DNA of 55,721 bases from a virus. Under the pieces are notes generated by a model, which was not told where the DNA came from, did no database searches, and saw nothing but the letters and a program-made list of their open reading frames with translations. Below, piece after piece: positions 20,886-30,100 of this stretch (positions are counted from its first letter, which is position 1; every line of letters begins with the position of its first letter). The translations under genes and the position numbers were made by a program. The stretch lies in IMG/VR virus record IMGVR_UViG_3300017730_000010, positions 1 to 55,721 of that record; one strand, given 5' to 3'.

Positions 20886-21542
20886 ATGGGACAAATAGAT
20901 TCTATAGCTGAAAGTATATTTAACACTGAGTTCTATGAAGAAGTTGGGACTCCTGAATATATACAACAAAGGAAAGTACAAATATCAGCTTGGCTGGAAA
21001 CAAATATTGGTCAATTAAATATATTAATCAATGAAGGCTTTAGGGTTGACGAAAATAATGATGCGTGTCCAGTTCTTAAAAATGAAGAAATCGCAATTTT
21101 TATTCAGCTCTATTTAAAATATTATTACAAAAGGCAAAGCCAGTCAATACTAAAGAATCTAACTACCACTACAACTTCTGGAGGGGAATCCTCTTCGTCT
21201 ATGTCAGAGTGGACTCAATTAAGAGAAGGAGATTCTTCAATTACTAGAGTTGCACAAAACGCTTCTCCACAACAGAAAGTTCAAGTCGCTCAAACTTATA
21301 AAACATTTGCTGAAGAAGCTGATATAAAATTAAGCGAATTGGTTCATTCTTATAATATGTACAAGTCTTCGCCGAGACAAGTTGCTGGAAACGAAGCTTC
21401 TTCTGAGGATTGTACGCCAGAAGCCTCTGGGTGCGATACAGAAAGTGTTCAAACTGAATCGCAAGTACAACCTCAAGTTACGAGTCAAGAAGAAGGGCAG
21501 AGTCAAAGTCAAGATATCACATTCTTTTCCCAGGATGAATAA
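20886..21542 (+). CDS. Head-tail connector protein (putative)
   Basis: 218 residues. The first ~85 are helical (FNTEFYEEVGTPEYIQQRKV, then SAWLETNIGQLNILI and IAIFIQLYLKYYYKR), like gp6/gp15-type connector adaptors. The rest is Ser/Thr/Gln-rich and low-complexity. It starts 3 nt after the SAP gene. Function is assigned mainly by position between capsid and tube genes. Confidence 0.5.
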   Translation: MGQIDSIAESIFNTEFYEEVGTPEYIQQRKVQISAWLETNIGQLNILINEGFRVDENNDACPVLKNEEIAIFIQLYLKYYYKRQSQSILKNLTTTTTSGGESSSSMSEWTQLREGDSSITRVAQNASPQQKVQVAQTYKTFAEEADIKLSELVHSYNMYKSSPRQVAGNEASSEDCTPEASGCDTESVQTESQVQPQVTSQEEGQSQSQDITFFSQDE

Positions 21543-21544
21543 TT

Positions 21545-21985
21545 ATGACCGACCTAATATCAAGCTCAGATAAGGAGGCTTATGAGTCTGTATTCAATGA
21601 TATACATGATACTTTTTCAAGGGAGATAACAATATTCAAAAAAGCTCAGAAAGTATTTATATCTACAGATAATACATATAACGCTCTCTACTCTAGAGTT
21701 AAGAACCAAAAGGGTGGAGATAAAGTAGTTGAAGAAATAAAAATTAAAGCTAGAATACTTTACTCTTCTAGCACTTCAAGAGAAAACTCAGAAAATGAAA
21801 TACTTGGAGTTGATGTTCCTGATGATCATATAAGAATAAAAGTTAATGAAGAAGGTTATAATTTTATTAGACAAGCATCTGACGTTGAAATAGATGGAGA
21901 ATTATTCGAAATAGTTTCAGACGCTTCTAAAGCTGGATTATTTTCTGTTAAATATTATAATATATTACTTAAAAGAAGGGGTTAA
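21545..21985 (+). CDS. Head completion/stopper-like protein (putative)
   Basis: 146 residues with a strand-rich core (VEEIKIKARILYSSSTSREN, DDHIRIKVNEEGYNFIRQA, EIDGELFEIVSDASKAGLFS). This architecture, an N-terminal helix then a small beta-barrel, recalls head-closure proteins such as SPP1 gp16 or lambda FII. It starts 2 nt after the previous gene. Assignment rests on fold impression and gene order. Confidence 0.5.
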   Translation: MTDLISSSDKEAYESVFNDIHDTFSREITIFKKAQKVFISTDNTYNALYSRVKNQKGGDKVVEEIKIKARILYSSSTSRENSENEILGVDVPDDHIRIKVNEEGYNFIRQASDVEIDGELFEIVSDASKAGLFSVKYYNILLKRRG

Positions 21986-21987
21986 TA

Positions 21988-22584
21988 ATGAAGATTAGGA
22001 TTAATAACAACGCTCTTAAGAAAATAGAAAACTCTCAAGTAGCTCCTATCGTTCATGCTGAAGCTAGAAGAAGAATAGAAAAATCTTTAAGAGAGGCTCA
22101 GAGAGAAATGTTGCAACAATTTGAAAGTCATCCTGTAACTCAAGAAATTGACATGGGTCCAGATGGATACAATTCCAGTGGGACTCTTGGCGGGTACGGA
22201 AATTTATATTCGTTTATTGGGTTTGAAGAAGGTATGGACCCCATAGCTCCAATAAGAATGTTATTAAAAAAAGCTTTAAAAATTAAAAATTCTCCAAATA
22301 GTCATAAGTCTATGATAACAAATTTTATAATAGAACTTCCATCAAAAGAAGAAATTTTTTCAGCGACTCCAAACCCTTGGGCTTCAGGAAGAAGTTGGGC
22401 AGAAGGAATAGAAAAAGGTATATCTGGATTAGGTCAATATTTAAATACCCAATCTTTCTCTAGTAGATCTGGGGAAGGTATTCAGGCGGATAAAAAAATA
22501 AGAGGGGGAGGTTTTTCTAACACAAAATATTTAAGTCAAATACTAAATGACTTAAAAAGAAATATACTTAGTAAAGTAAAATGA
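21988..22584 (+). CDS. Neck/tail-completion protein (putative)
   Basis: 198 residues. The N-terminus is a long helix rich in Arg/Glu (ARRRIEKSLREAQREMLQQF); a Gly-rich region (GPDGYNSSGTLGGYGNLYSF) and a Ser/Gly C-terminal part follow (NPWASGRSWAEGIEKGISGL). Length and position fit HK97 gp10-type tail-completion proteins. Overlaps the next gene by 4 nt (ATGA). Confidence 0.5.
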   Translation: MKIRINNNALKKIENSQVAPIVHAEARRRIEKSLREAQREMLQQFESHPVTQEIDMGPDGYNSSGTLGGYGNLYSFIGFEEGMDPIAPIRMLLKKALKIKNSPNSHKSMITNFIIELPSKEEIFSATPNPWASGRSWAEGIEKGISGLGQYLNTQSFSSRSGEGIQADKKIRGGGFSNTKYLSQILNDLKRNILSKVK

Positions 22585-23456
22585 AAATAGGATTTGATCA
22601 TGAATTGTTATCTAGTTTCTATCTCTGGTTTGATGATAGGTTGAATTATTTTGCAGAAGCTTATAAAGATCCTATTGAGCACACATTTCAACAAGTTGAC
22701 TCTATAGATATACCTTCAAACTATTTAGCTTATTATAGCCCTTATAGACAATTTGTATGGGCTTCTGATAAAGTATCTGTACCAAGTCAAGTAACTATAG
22801 ATGGAAATGTAGTGCAAGATCGAAACGGAATATATATAGATTATAATCAAGGAAGAGTGTTAGTTGATACAGGTGTATTTGGGAATAATAAAAATTTAGA
22901 TATTAAAGGTACTTTTGCATATAAAACAATTAATACTTATATAACAGACGAAACAGAAGAAGCTGTTATTGTAAATAGTGATTTTATTATATCTCCTCTT
23001 AACCAAACATATTTACAACAAAATGGAGGATTTAATGATAAAATATATACTATTCCCGCAGTATTTTTAACTTTAGCAAATTCTGAAAATCATCCTTTTG
23101 CTTTTGGAGGTTTAGATCGTACTGAATTAAATCTTCGAGCAGTTGTAGTTGCAGACTCAAATTATACGCTAGATGGCGTACTTTCTTTATTTAGAGATTC
23201 GGCTAGAACATGTTTTAGTTTAATTAATTTTGAAGATTTTCCATTTGGCGAGTTCTCACACATAAAGAATCCTCCGTACAAATATTCCGATTTAATTGCT
23301 TCTTCTAATAAAAAACCTTTTATTGAAAACGTTAGAGCTTCCAAATTAACAGACCGATCCAGAGAGAGAATTACCTCTTCAAAGGACTATAAAATAGGAT
23401 TTTTAGATTTTGAATTATCTAAGGTGAGAAATCCTAGAGAAAGTTTTTCTAGATAA
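22581..23456 (+). CDS. Tail terminator/completion-like protein (putative)
   Basis: 291 residues beginning MKIGFDHELLSSFYLWFDDR. Beta-rich, with Tyr/Phe-rich strands; a segment NLRAVVVADSNYTLDGVLSL is typical of proteins located just before the tube gene. No specific family is certain. AGA codons dominate for Arg, contrasting with the tube gene downstream. Confidence 0.45.
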   Translation: MKIGFDHELLSSFYLWFDDRLNYFAEAYKDPIEHTFQQVDSIDIPSNYLAYYSPYRQFVWASDKVSVPSQVTIDGNVVQDRNGIYIDYNQGRVLVDTGVFGNNKNLDIKGTFAYKTINTYITDETEEAVIVNSDFIISPLNQTYLQQNGGFNDKIYTIPAVFLTLANSENHPFAFGGLDRTELNLRAVVVADSNYTLDGVLSLFRDSARTCFSLINFEDFPFGEFSHIKNPPYKYSDLIASSNKKPFIENVRASKLTDRSRERITSSKDYKIGFLDFELSKVRNPRESFSR

Positions 23457-23510
23457 AATTTCACATTTAACAATTTTTACTGTAATATAAAATACAAATC
23501 AACCTTTTAA

Positions 23511-23520
23511 TATATAAACA
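23511..23520 (+). promoter_or_regulatory. Candidate late promoter box, TATATAAACA
   Basis: TATATAAACA lies 2 nt before the tube gene ATG at 23523, in a 66-bp AT-rich gap. It matches the TATATAA boxes before other virion genes. Confidence 0.4.
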
Positions 23521-23522
23521 TT

Positions 23523-24824
23523 ATGGCAACTGATAGAATTATTTACCAAAGTGAATCGCTATTCGTTAGTAAAATCGATGGAACTGGATCTGTTACTGTA
23601 GCTAACAGTACAGACAAAGACATCGATGTAGACGACATTAGCGAAATCAATCGTGTTCAGGACATGAGTTACAACATGGAAGTAACTCGTACTGATATCA
23701 ATGAGTTTGGTCAACTTGCTGCTCTTTCGAGAGAAGTAACTGAACCCCCCACAGTATCAATAGACTTTTCATACTACCTCACCAACGGTACACAAGAAGA
23801 AAATTTAGGATTCAAACTTAATAAGGGAGATGTTTTTCCTGAGACAAGTCCTACTTCTTTCACTTCTGATTTACTTACTGGAACAAGTGGTAAAGATGAA
23901 TTGAATTACTACATCGTTACTTCTCCAGAAGGTGAAGATGTTCATGGTCAAGGAGTCTCTCCTGATACTAATGGAATTAATCATACTGATCACGGATGCA
24001 TCGGTATCGGAAACGGATTCATTACAAGTTACGGAATTACCGCAGCTGTTGGTGAACTTGCTACTGCAAGTGTTTCTGTAGAAGCTTCTAACATTCTTTT
24101 TAAGAATGATTTGAGTAGTGGCATGAATAACCCTGCTATCGATATTGATTCCACAACTGGAGCAAAGATTGCTAGTAAGGTAAACTGGGCAAGCGTTCAA
24201 TCTTCTGACGGAGATCATAAGGATAATGGCGGTCAAGAACTTTTCGCTATTCGCCCTGGTGATATTACAGTTGACTTTGATGCAGCTGGATATATTGGTT
24301 CCACACAAGCTGGATCCCTTCAAACTGGTGGTGCTGTTCTTCCTGGTGCAGGAAACAGCGCTCCTACAACAAAGAGTGCTATTCACTTGCAAAACGTATC
24401 AATTGATCTACCTGTTGGTCGTAGTCCTCTTACAAGACTTGGAAATCACTATCCTTTCGCTCGTAAGGTTGACTTCCCAGTAAACATGACATTGTCCGCT
24501 TCCGCTCTTATGACGGATATTGATGATGGTTCTCTTGACGCACTTATTTGTGGTGGTGAAACTCCTCGTGATATCGCTATTACTCTTAATACTCGTTGCG
24601 GAAACACAACTGCAATGGTTTTTGTAATGCGTAATGCTATTCTTGATACTCAATCATTCTCCGCTTCGATTGGTGATAACAAAACCGTTGATCTTACATT
24701 CAGCAGCCAAATTGGTGGTGCTAATGATTCTGACAATGGAGTATTCTGTTTCGCTAAGCCATTCAACAGCGCAGCAGCTTATGGAGCTGGCACAGCTACT
24801 AATGCTATCACTCCTACTCCCTAA
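23523..24824 (+). CDS. Major tail tube protein
   Basis: 433 residues. The N-terminal part ISEINRVQDMSYNMEVTRTD, then INEFGQLAALSREVTEPPTV, matches a pattern I know from tube proteins of large phages (QDMSY, then TD-x-N-x-FGQLA, then EPPTVS-x-DFSYY). Two related halves are visible: FGITAAVGELATASVSVEAS and FSASIGDNKTVDLTFSSQIG. Codon usage is of the high-expression type, and an intrinsic terminator follows. No sheath gene accompanies it. Confidence 0.8.
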   Translation: MATDRIIYQSESLFVSKIDGTGSVTVANSTDKDIDVDDISEINRVQDMSYNMEVTRTDINEFGQLAALSREVTEPPTVSIDFSYYLTNGTQEENLGFKLNKGDVFPETSPTSFTSDLLTGTSGKDELNYYIVTSPEGEDVHGQGVSPDTNGINHTDHGCIGIGNGFITSYGITAAVGELATASVSVEASNILFKNDLSSGMNNPAIDIDSTTGAKIASKVNWASVQSSDGDHKDNGGQELFAIRPGDITVDFDAAGYIGSTQAGSLQTGGAVLPGAGNSAPTTKSAIHLQNVSIDLPVGRSPLTRLGNHYPFARKVDFPVNMTLSASALMTDIDDGSLDALICGGETPRDIAITLNTRCGNTTAMVFVMRNAILDTQSFSASIGDNKTVDLTFSSQIGGANDSDNGVFCFAKPFNSAAAYGAGTATNAITPTP

Positions 24825-24844
24825 GAGTTAAAGGTAAACAACTT

Positions 24845-24877
24845 AAAAACCCCAGGTTTCACATCTGGGGTTTTTTT
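24845..24877 (+). terminator. Intrinsic terminator after the tail tube gene
   Basis: AAAAACCCCAG (24845-24855) pairs with CTGGGGTTTTT (24865-24875) across a 9-nt loop, followed by further T residues to 24877. Confidence 0.92.
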
Positions 24878-24909
24878 GTGTATTTACACATAAGGTAAAA
24901 GGTAAAATA

Positions 24910-25194
24910 ATGAAATCAGAAAGAGAATTACTTGAGTTTCAAGTTCTTCGCTCTATCACTAATCTATATAAGTCGTTTTTGACTTTAGTAGAAGATTTGA
25001 GCGAAGATCACAAAGAACAGTTTGAAAGACTGAAAGAGGCTCTCCCAGAGAGTGAAGATATAATAAGACAGGCTGAATACCTCGATGAAGGTCAGCTTAA
25101 TTATTTAAGAAAAAAAATACTTGATTCTGGCAACGATGTTAGAAGAGAACTTTTCGCATGTATGGAAAATTTTGAAATCAAGTTTAAAAAATAA
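24910..25194 (+). CDS. Small helical tail assembly protein (94 aa)
   Basis: All-helical, charged protein (MKSERELLEFQVLRSITNLY, ending FACMENFEIKFKK) preceded by two AAGGTAA repeats that may serve as a ribosome binding site. It lies between tube and tape measure, a position typical for tail assembly chaperones. Function is inferred from position only. Confidence 0.5.
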   Translation: MKSERELLEFQVLRSITNLYKSFLTLVEDLSEDHKEQFERLKEALPESEDIIRQAEYLDEGQLNYLRKKILDSGNDVRRELFACMENFEIKFKK

Positions 25195-25240
25195 ATTTAT
25201 TTATTATAATATATAATATAAACCAAGGTATAAGGTAACT

Positions 25241-26122
25241 ATGAAAATTGACGAGAAAAAAATATTGTATTCTTTCGAGGTAAATGTCGAGAAAGAAGTT
25301 GAAGAAACAGTCGAGAAAAAGAAAAAACGCAAGAATAAAGAGACTGGTAAAATGGATGTTATTACAACTAAAGAAACAACTATGGTAAAAAAAGATGTTC
25401 CTTTTAATATTGTAATCAAGAAACCTACTAGAACACAACTTGAGGACGGAGACATGTTTTATAGCTTAGAGTTGAATAAGTTTATTAAAATGGGTCTTTT
25501 AACTAAAGCTATGCTTGCTAAGCAGTATGGAACTCAGGGTGGAGTTTGGACAGAGAAAGAACAAAAGCTTTACGCTGAATTGATATACAAAATGCATCAG
25601 AAGCAATTGGAGATCCAGCAGTTCTCTATTCTTGGCGAAAATGGAAAGCTATCTGATAGACAGAAGTTGAAACTTGATATTGCTATGAGAGAAATGGCTG
25701 AATTGAAAAAAGAATTAACTGAATACGAAATGGTTCAAAATTCCTTGTTTGATCACACCGCAGATATTAAGGCTAGAAACAGAACTATTATGTGGTATAT
25801 TCTGCATCTAACTCATTTTGCCGAAGGTGAAGATGAAGATGCAATATTAGAAGAGATGTTTGAAGGTGATGATTTTGAAGACAGGTTCTCTCTATACGAA
25901 GATAAAGAAGAGGGTGGAGATGAAGTATATGAAAGAGCTATTGACAAAATTTCTTCTATAGTGACTATTTGGTACATCAGCGGAAATCAAGAAAAAGAAA
26001 GTCTAGAAGAGTTTATGGAACAAATGAAAAAAGACTCTGAAGATTTAGAAAACGATCTTGAGGAAGATTTAGAGGAAGATTTAGAGGAAGAGTCTGAAGA
26101 GGCTGAAACTCAAAATGCCTGA
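25241..26122 (+). CDS. Tail assembly chaperone-like protein (293 aa)
   Basis: The N-terminal ~70 residues are a Lys/Glu-rich strand/helix region, with a helical core (MHQKQLEIQQFSILGENGKL). The last ~80 residues are very acidic and include a perfect 12-bp tandem repeat, GAGGAAGATTTA (26060-26091). Its 3' end overlaps gene 26115-27125 by 8 nt in another frame. The pair resembles the G/GT chaperone position upstream of a tape measure, although I see no convincing slippery heptamer at the junction. Confidence 0.5.
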   Translation: MKIDEKKILYSFEVNVEKEVEETVEKKKKRKNKETGKMDVITTKETTMVKKDVPFNIVIKKPTRTQLEDGDMFYSLELNKFIKMGLLTKAMLAKQYGTQGGVWTEKEQKLYAELIYKMHQKQLEIQQFSILGENGKLSDRQKLKLDIAMREMAELKKELTEYEMVQNSLFDHTADIKARNRTIMWYILHLTHFAEGEDEDAILEEMFEGDDFEDRFSLYEDKEEGGDEVYERAIDKISSIVTIWYISGNQEKESLEEFMEQMKKDSEDLENDLEEDLEEDLEEESEEAETQNA

Positions 26123-27125
26123 TGATCTGCCAGATAAAAAACTTCTAGAAAAAATATTTAGAGACATAAGGCTAGGTTTCTCTTCTTTTATCTATGAGGG
26201 AAAGACTTGTTTTGTTAAACACGCTTCTCACCATCAAACAGATATCCTTAACCAGTCTTACGAAGAATACTATAATAAGGCAACCTCAAAAGGGGTAATG
26301 ACCGAAAAAGAACTTCTTGAAACTTTAGAGAAACAAGAAGTGTGGAGTTCACAAGATGAAAACCTTTTCGAGAAGAAAGAAATTGAGATGGAAAATCTCA
26401 AAAAAACTTCTGCAAATTTAATTGTAAAAGCTCAAAGAAATTCTTTTGAAAAAAGAATAAAAGATCTTGAAGAAACTTTATTAAAGCACAGAAATAAAAG
26501 AAACTCTTTAGTTAAGAATACTGCTGAAGAATACGCCTCCAAGAGGGCTAATGAAATTTTTATGTTTAATTCTTTATTTAAAGATAGAGAATTTAAAGAA
26601 ATGTTTTTTTCTGAAGAAGAGTTTGATCATTTAAATAAAATTGAACTCAGCGAAGTTTATATTGAATATAATAAATCAATAGAAATATTTAGTCAAGAAA
26701 ATATAAGACAGCTGTCAATAGAATCTTTTTTTACAAGTTTATTTAATTTATTTGATAAAGATGTTTCTAATTTTTATGGCAAGAAAGTATTTGATTTAAG
26801 TTATTACCAAATCAATCTATTAAACTATGGAAAGTTATTTCTTAAAATATTTGAAAATAAAGAGATCCCAAAGGGAATACAAAGAGACGCTGGAAAAATA
26901 TTAGAATATTTAGAAGAGTCGGAGACAAAGAAAAAGGCCGCTAAAACCGCAAGTGAAAAAGCTCAATCTGCAGCTGGGTTTTCCTATAAGGGCGCGACTA
27001 GAGAAGATCTTGAAGAAGCGGGAATCAATACAAAAGGTGCTATGGACATACATGACTTGGCCAAGGAAGAAGGCAAAGATGGCGAATTAGATATGGAAGA
27101 TTTAATGAAAATCCATAAAAAATAG
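26115..27125 (+). CDS. Tail assembly protein (336 aa, putative)
   Basis: Helical, Lys/Glu-rich protein starting MPDDLPDKKLLEKIFRDIRL inside the end of the preceding gene. A coiled-coil core (KDLEETLLKHRNKRNSLVKN) and an aromatic-rich helical bundle follow, and the tail (KAAKTASEKAQSAAGFSYKG) is Ala/Lys-rich. The location just before the tape measure suggests the second chaperone component or a tape measure-binding protein. It could also be a separate minor tail protein. Confidence 0.45.
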   Translation: MPDDLPDKKLLEKIFRDIRLGFSSFIYEGKTCFVKHASHHQTDILNQSYEEYYNKATSKGVMTEKELLETLEKQEVWSSQDENLFEKKEIEMENLKKTSANLIVKAQRNSFEKRIKDLEETLLKHRNKRNSLVKNTAEEYASKRANEIFMFNSLFKDREFKEMFFSEEEFDHLNKIELSEVYIEYNKSIEIFSQENIRQLSIESFFTSLFNLFDKDVSNFYGKKVFDLSYYQINLLNYGKLFLKIFENKEIPKGIQRDAGKILEYLEESETKKKAAKTASEKAQSAAGFSYKGATREDLEEAGINTKGAMDIHDLAKEEGKDGELDMEDLMKIHKK

Positions 27126-27158
27126 TGTAACTAAAATTACACAGGTAAAAGGAAAATT

Positions 27159-30100
27159 ATGAACCCCATTGTAAACATACCAACAGGTGCGAGTGGCTAT
27201 AGGCAAAGTATAGTCTCTCAAGCTCAGGCTGCTCAAAGAACTGTTAATAATATGCAGATGAGTCCAAGGTTGAACCCAAATGGATTTGTACAACCTTTAG
27301 GTAAAATTACTAATGCAGCCAGTGAGTTTCAAAAGTCAATGGATGCTTCTGCCGCTCGTGTATTTGCGTTTGGAGCAGCCGTAGGAGTTATTAATGGAAT
27401 TAGTGACGCTTTTAAAACTTTAGTGACATCAGCTGTAGAAGTAGAAAAGTCTCTTAAAGATATTCAAGTTGTTATGGAAGCTACTGATTCTGCAATGCAA
27501 AAATTTGGAGATGGTTTATTTGACGTAGCTAGAAATACGGCAACTAGTTTTGATTTGGTTGCAGCTTCAGCAACAGAGTTGGCCAGGCAAGGCTTAAGTG
27601 CGGAAGAAACTTTAGCAAGAGTTAACTCAGCACTTATTCTTAGCAGGCTATCTGGGTTAGACACAGTAAAGTCAACAGAAACTTTAACAGCAGCAATCAA
27701 CTCTTTTAATAAAGAGGGTATAACGCATGAACAAATAGTTAATAGAATGGCTAATGTAGATGCAGCTTTTGCTGTCTCATCTGCAGACTTAGCTGAAGCC
27801 ATATCAAGAGCGGGCGCTGTCGCTCAATCTTCTGGAGTTTCGTTTAATCAATTGTCAGCTATTGTAACAGCGGTTCAACAAAGAACTGCTCGTGGGGGAT
27901 CTGTTATTGGTAATGGATTTAAAAGTATATTTACAAGAATTAAGAGGAGTGGAGTGAGAGAAGCTCTTGAAGAAATAGGCGTCACAACCAAAGAAATGGA
28001 TGGAAGTTTTAGATCTTCCATAGATATTATAAAAGATTACGCAAAAGTTTATCAAACATTAACAGATACTCAAAAAGCTTATACATCAGAACAAATAGCT
28101 GGAGTCTTCCAAATACAAAATTTACAAGCTTTAATACAAGATTTGAATAGTGGGTATTCAGTATTTAATAAAGCTTTATCAGTTGCTAACAATACAACAG
28201 ATCAAGCGACACAAAGAAATAAAGCGTTGAACGAAACCTTAGATGCAATATTTAAATCAACAACTTTAAGCGTAAAAGAGCTCTCAGCATCACTTGGGTC
28301 TTTAGCTTTTGAGGATAGCTTTAAAAGTATATTAAAATTTGTAGGTAATTTAGCTGATAGCTTAAATGGATTATTCGATGAAGAAACTGGTAGCAGTTTA
28401 GCTAAAAATTTAGTTAAAGGTATAGGAGCTTGGATAACTGGGCCTGGCGCAGTCTTACTAGGAGCAGCGTTTTTCAAAATTTTCTCACTAGTTGGGAAGT
28501 TTGCTAAAGACGCTTTCAAAGATCTTTTAGGTATAAATATGGAAGCAAAACGCCAGCAGTCATTGCAGGCTGCTATAGGTTCTATATTGATGAAAAACGA
28601 ATCTATATATAAACAAATATTAGCAGCTAGTGGAAACTCCGCTAGGCAAGAACAAATTATTTTAAATATAGTAAAACAAGAAACTGCAGAAAGAGTTAAA
28701 CAAGAAGCTTTAATAAAAAGAATAGCTTCATCTAGCGCATTAGTGGGGGTTGGAGCTGGAGATACTGGTTTTGTGCCGATGGGAAAGAGAGCTTCCAGAA
28801 AACGAGGTAAGCAAACTTTAGGTTTAGCAGGGGGATATTTACCTTCAATAAATAAAGAACACCATTCAATATCAAAGGGAGTTGGAGGAGCCAGAAGAGG
28901 TGATAGACCAGTTGTTCTTAAAAATCATTCTATGGGGGGTGGAAAAAAACAGACTGTTGTAGCTCATACTGGAGAGTGGAGGGTTCCTAATTTTGGTGGT
29001 AGCGGGGGAGACGCTATATTTAATAGATCTATGGTTAAAAAATTTGGGCTGCCAAGTGGCGCAAAAAAGATAACTGCGGCAGATGGTTTAATACCTAATT
29101 TTGCTAAAGGAACTCAAAAAGTAACAGCCACGGCAGCGCAATTAGGGTGGAAGGAAGTTGTTGGTAGAGGTAGGCCAAATGAAATAGGAAAAAGATCTGA
29201 TAGGATAGATTCGTTTACGGGAAGAATTAAACTTGAAAGATTAAATAAAACGAGTAGTCAAATAGGTACAATGGCTAATCAGACTTTATCTGGAAAGGGG
29301 TCTGTAAAATCTAGATCACTACCATTTTTTATACCAAAGGGTGACAAATATATATTAAACCCGCAGTATAAAGACGCTAACGACGCAATTAAACAAAAAT
29401 TAACAAATCAATTTGGAAAAAAAGCATTGGCGAGCGGAACAGGTTTGAATTTAAAAAATCAAATCCAAACACTTTCTGCGGGCTTTGATAAAAGAAAATC
29501 TGCAATAAAATTTAAAAGTTTAAATACTTTATTAAAAGGTTTACATGGAGAAAAACTAGCTATATCTCATTTAAAGAATAAAGGGGTAAAAGCAGAGGCA
29601 ATTGAAAGTAGTGGATTTTTCGACTTAAAAACATCTAGGAGAAAATTCGAAGTTAAGTCTGGCAAAAAAATAAACAACTTTGAAATATTGAAGAAAGCTG
29701 CAAGCGAATTTCTTATGTCAAGCGGAGGAGATAAAGAATCTGGATATCCGTTTAAAAATAAAATAGCTGAAAGGATAGACGTATCAAGGAAAGCTGGATT
29801 AGGAAGATTTATAAACTTAGTTTTACCAAAAGGGTCTCCATCAGAAAATGTATTTGATAAAAAAGGACAGCCTGTAATACAGGCTCCAAGATCAGCAGCT
29901 TCTGGATTTATTCCTAATTTTGCCAGAAGATTTACAGATGTTAAGTCTTGGGGCGGAGCTAGGTCCAAAAAACTTAAAGACACTGGCTCGTATTTAGAAT
30001 ATGAAGGTGATCATATATCTCACATAGCGTCACAGAAGAAGGGTGACGCTAATTTATTATTTGATAAGTTCATGAAACAAAAAGGTACTGTTACCAGTGG

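Noticed and set aside
23871-24392. 173-codon minus-strand ORF opposite the tail tube gene
   Set aside because: Cys/Ser/Asn-rich shadow of the tube gene with no initiation signals.
25184-25455. Hydrophobic minus-strand ORFs before the 293-aa gene
   Set aside because: Reverse complement of Lys/Glu-rich coding sequence produces Phe/Leu/Ser runs; no start signals.
26040-26125. Programmed frameshift between the two tail assembly genes
   Set aside because: The overlap is present, but no X-XXY-YYZ slippery heptamer with a downstream structure was found, and the second gene has its own ATG.
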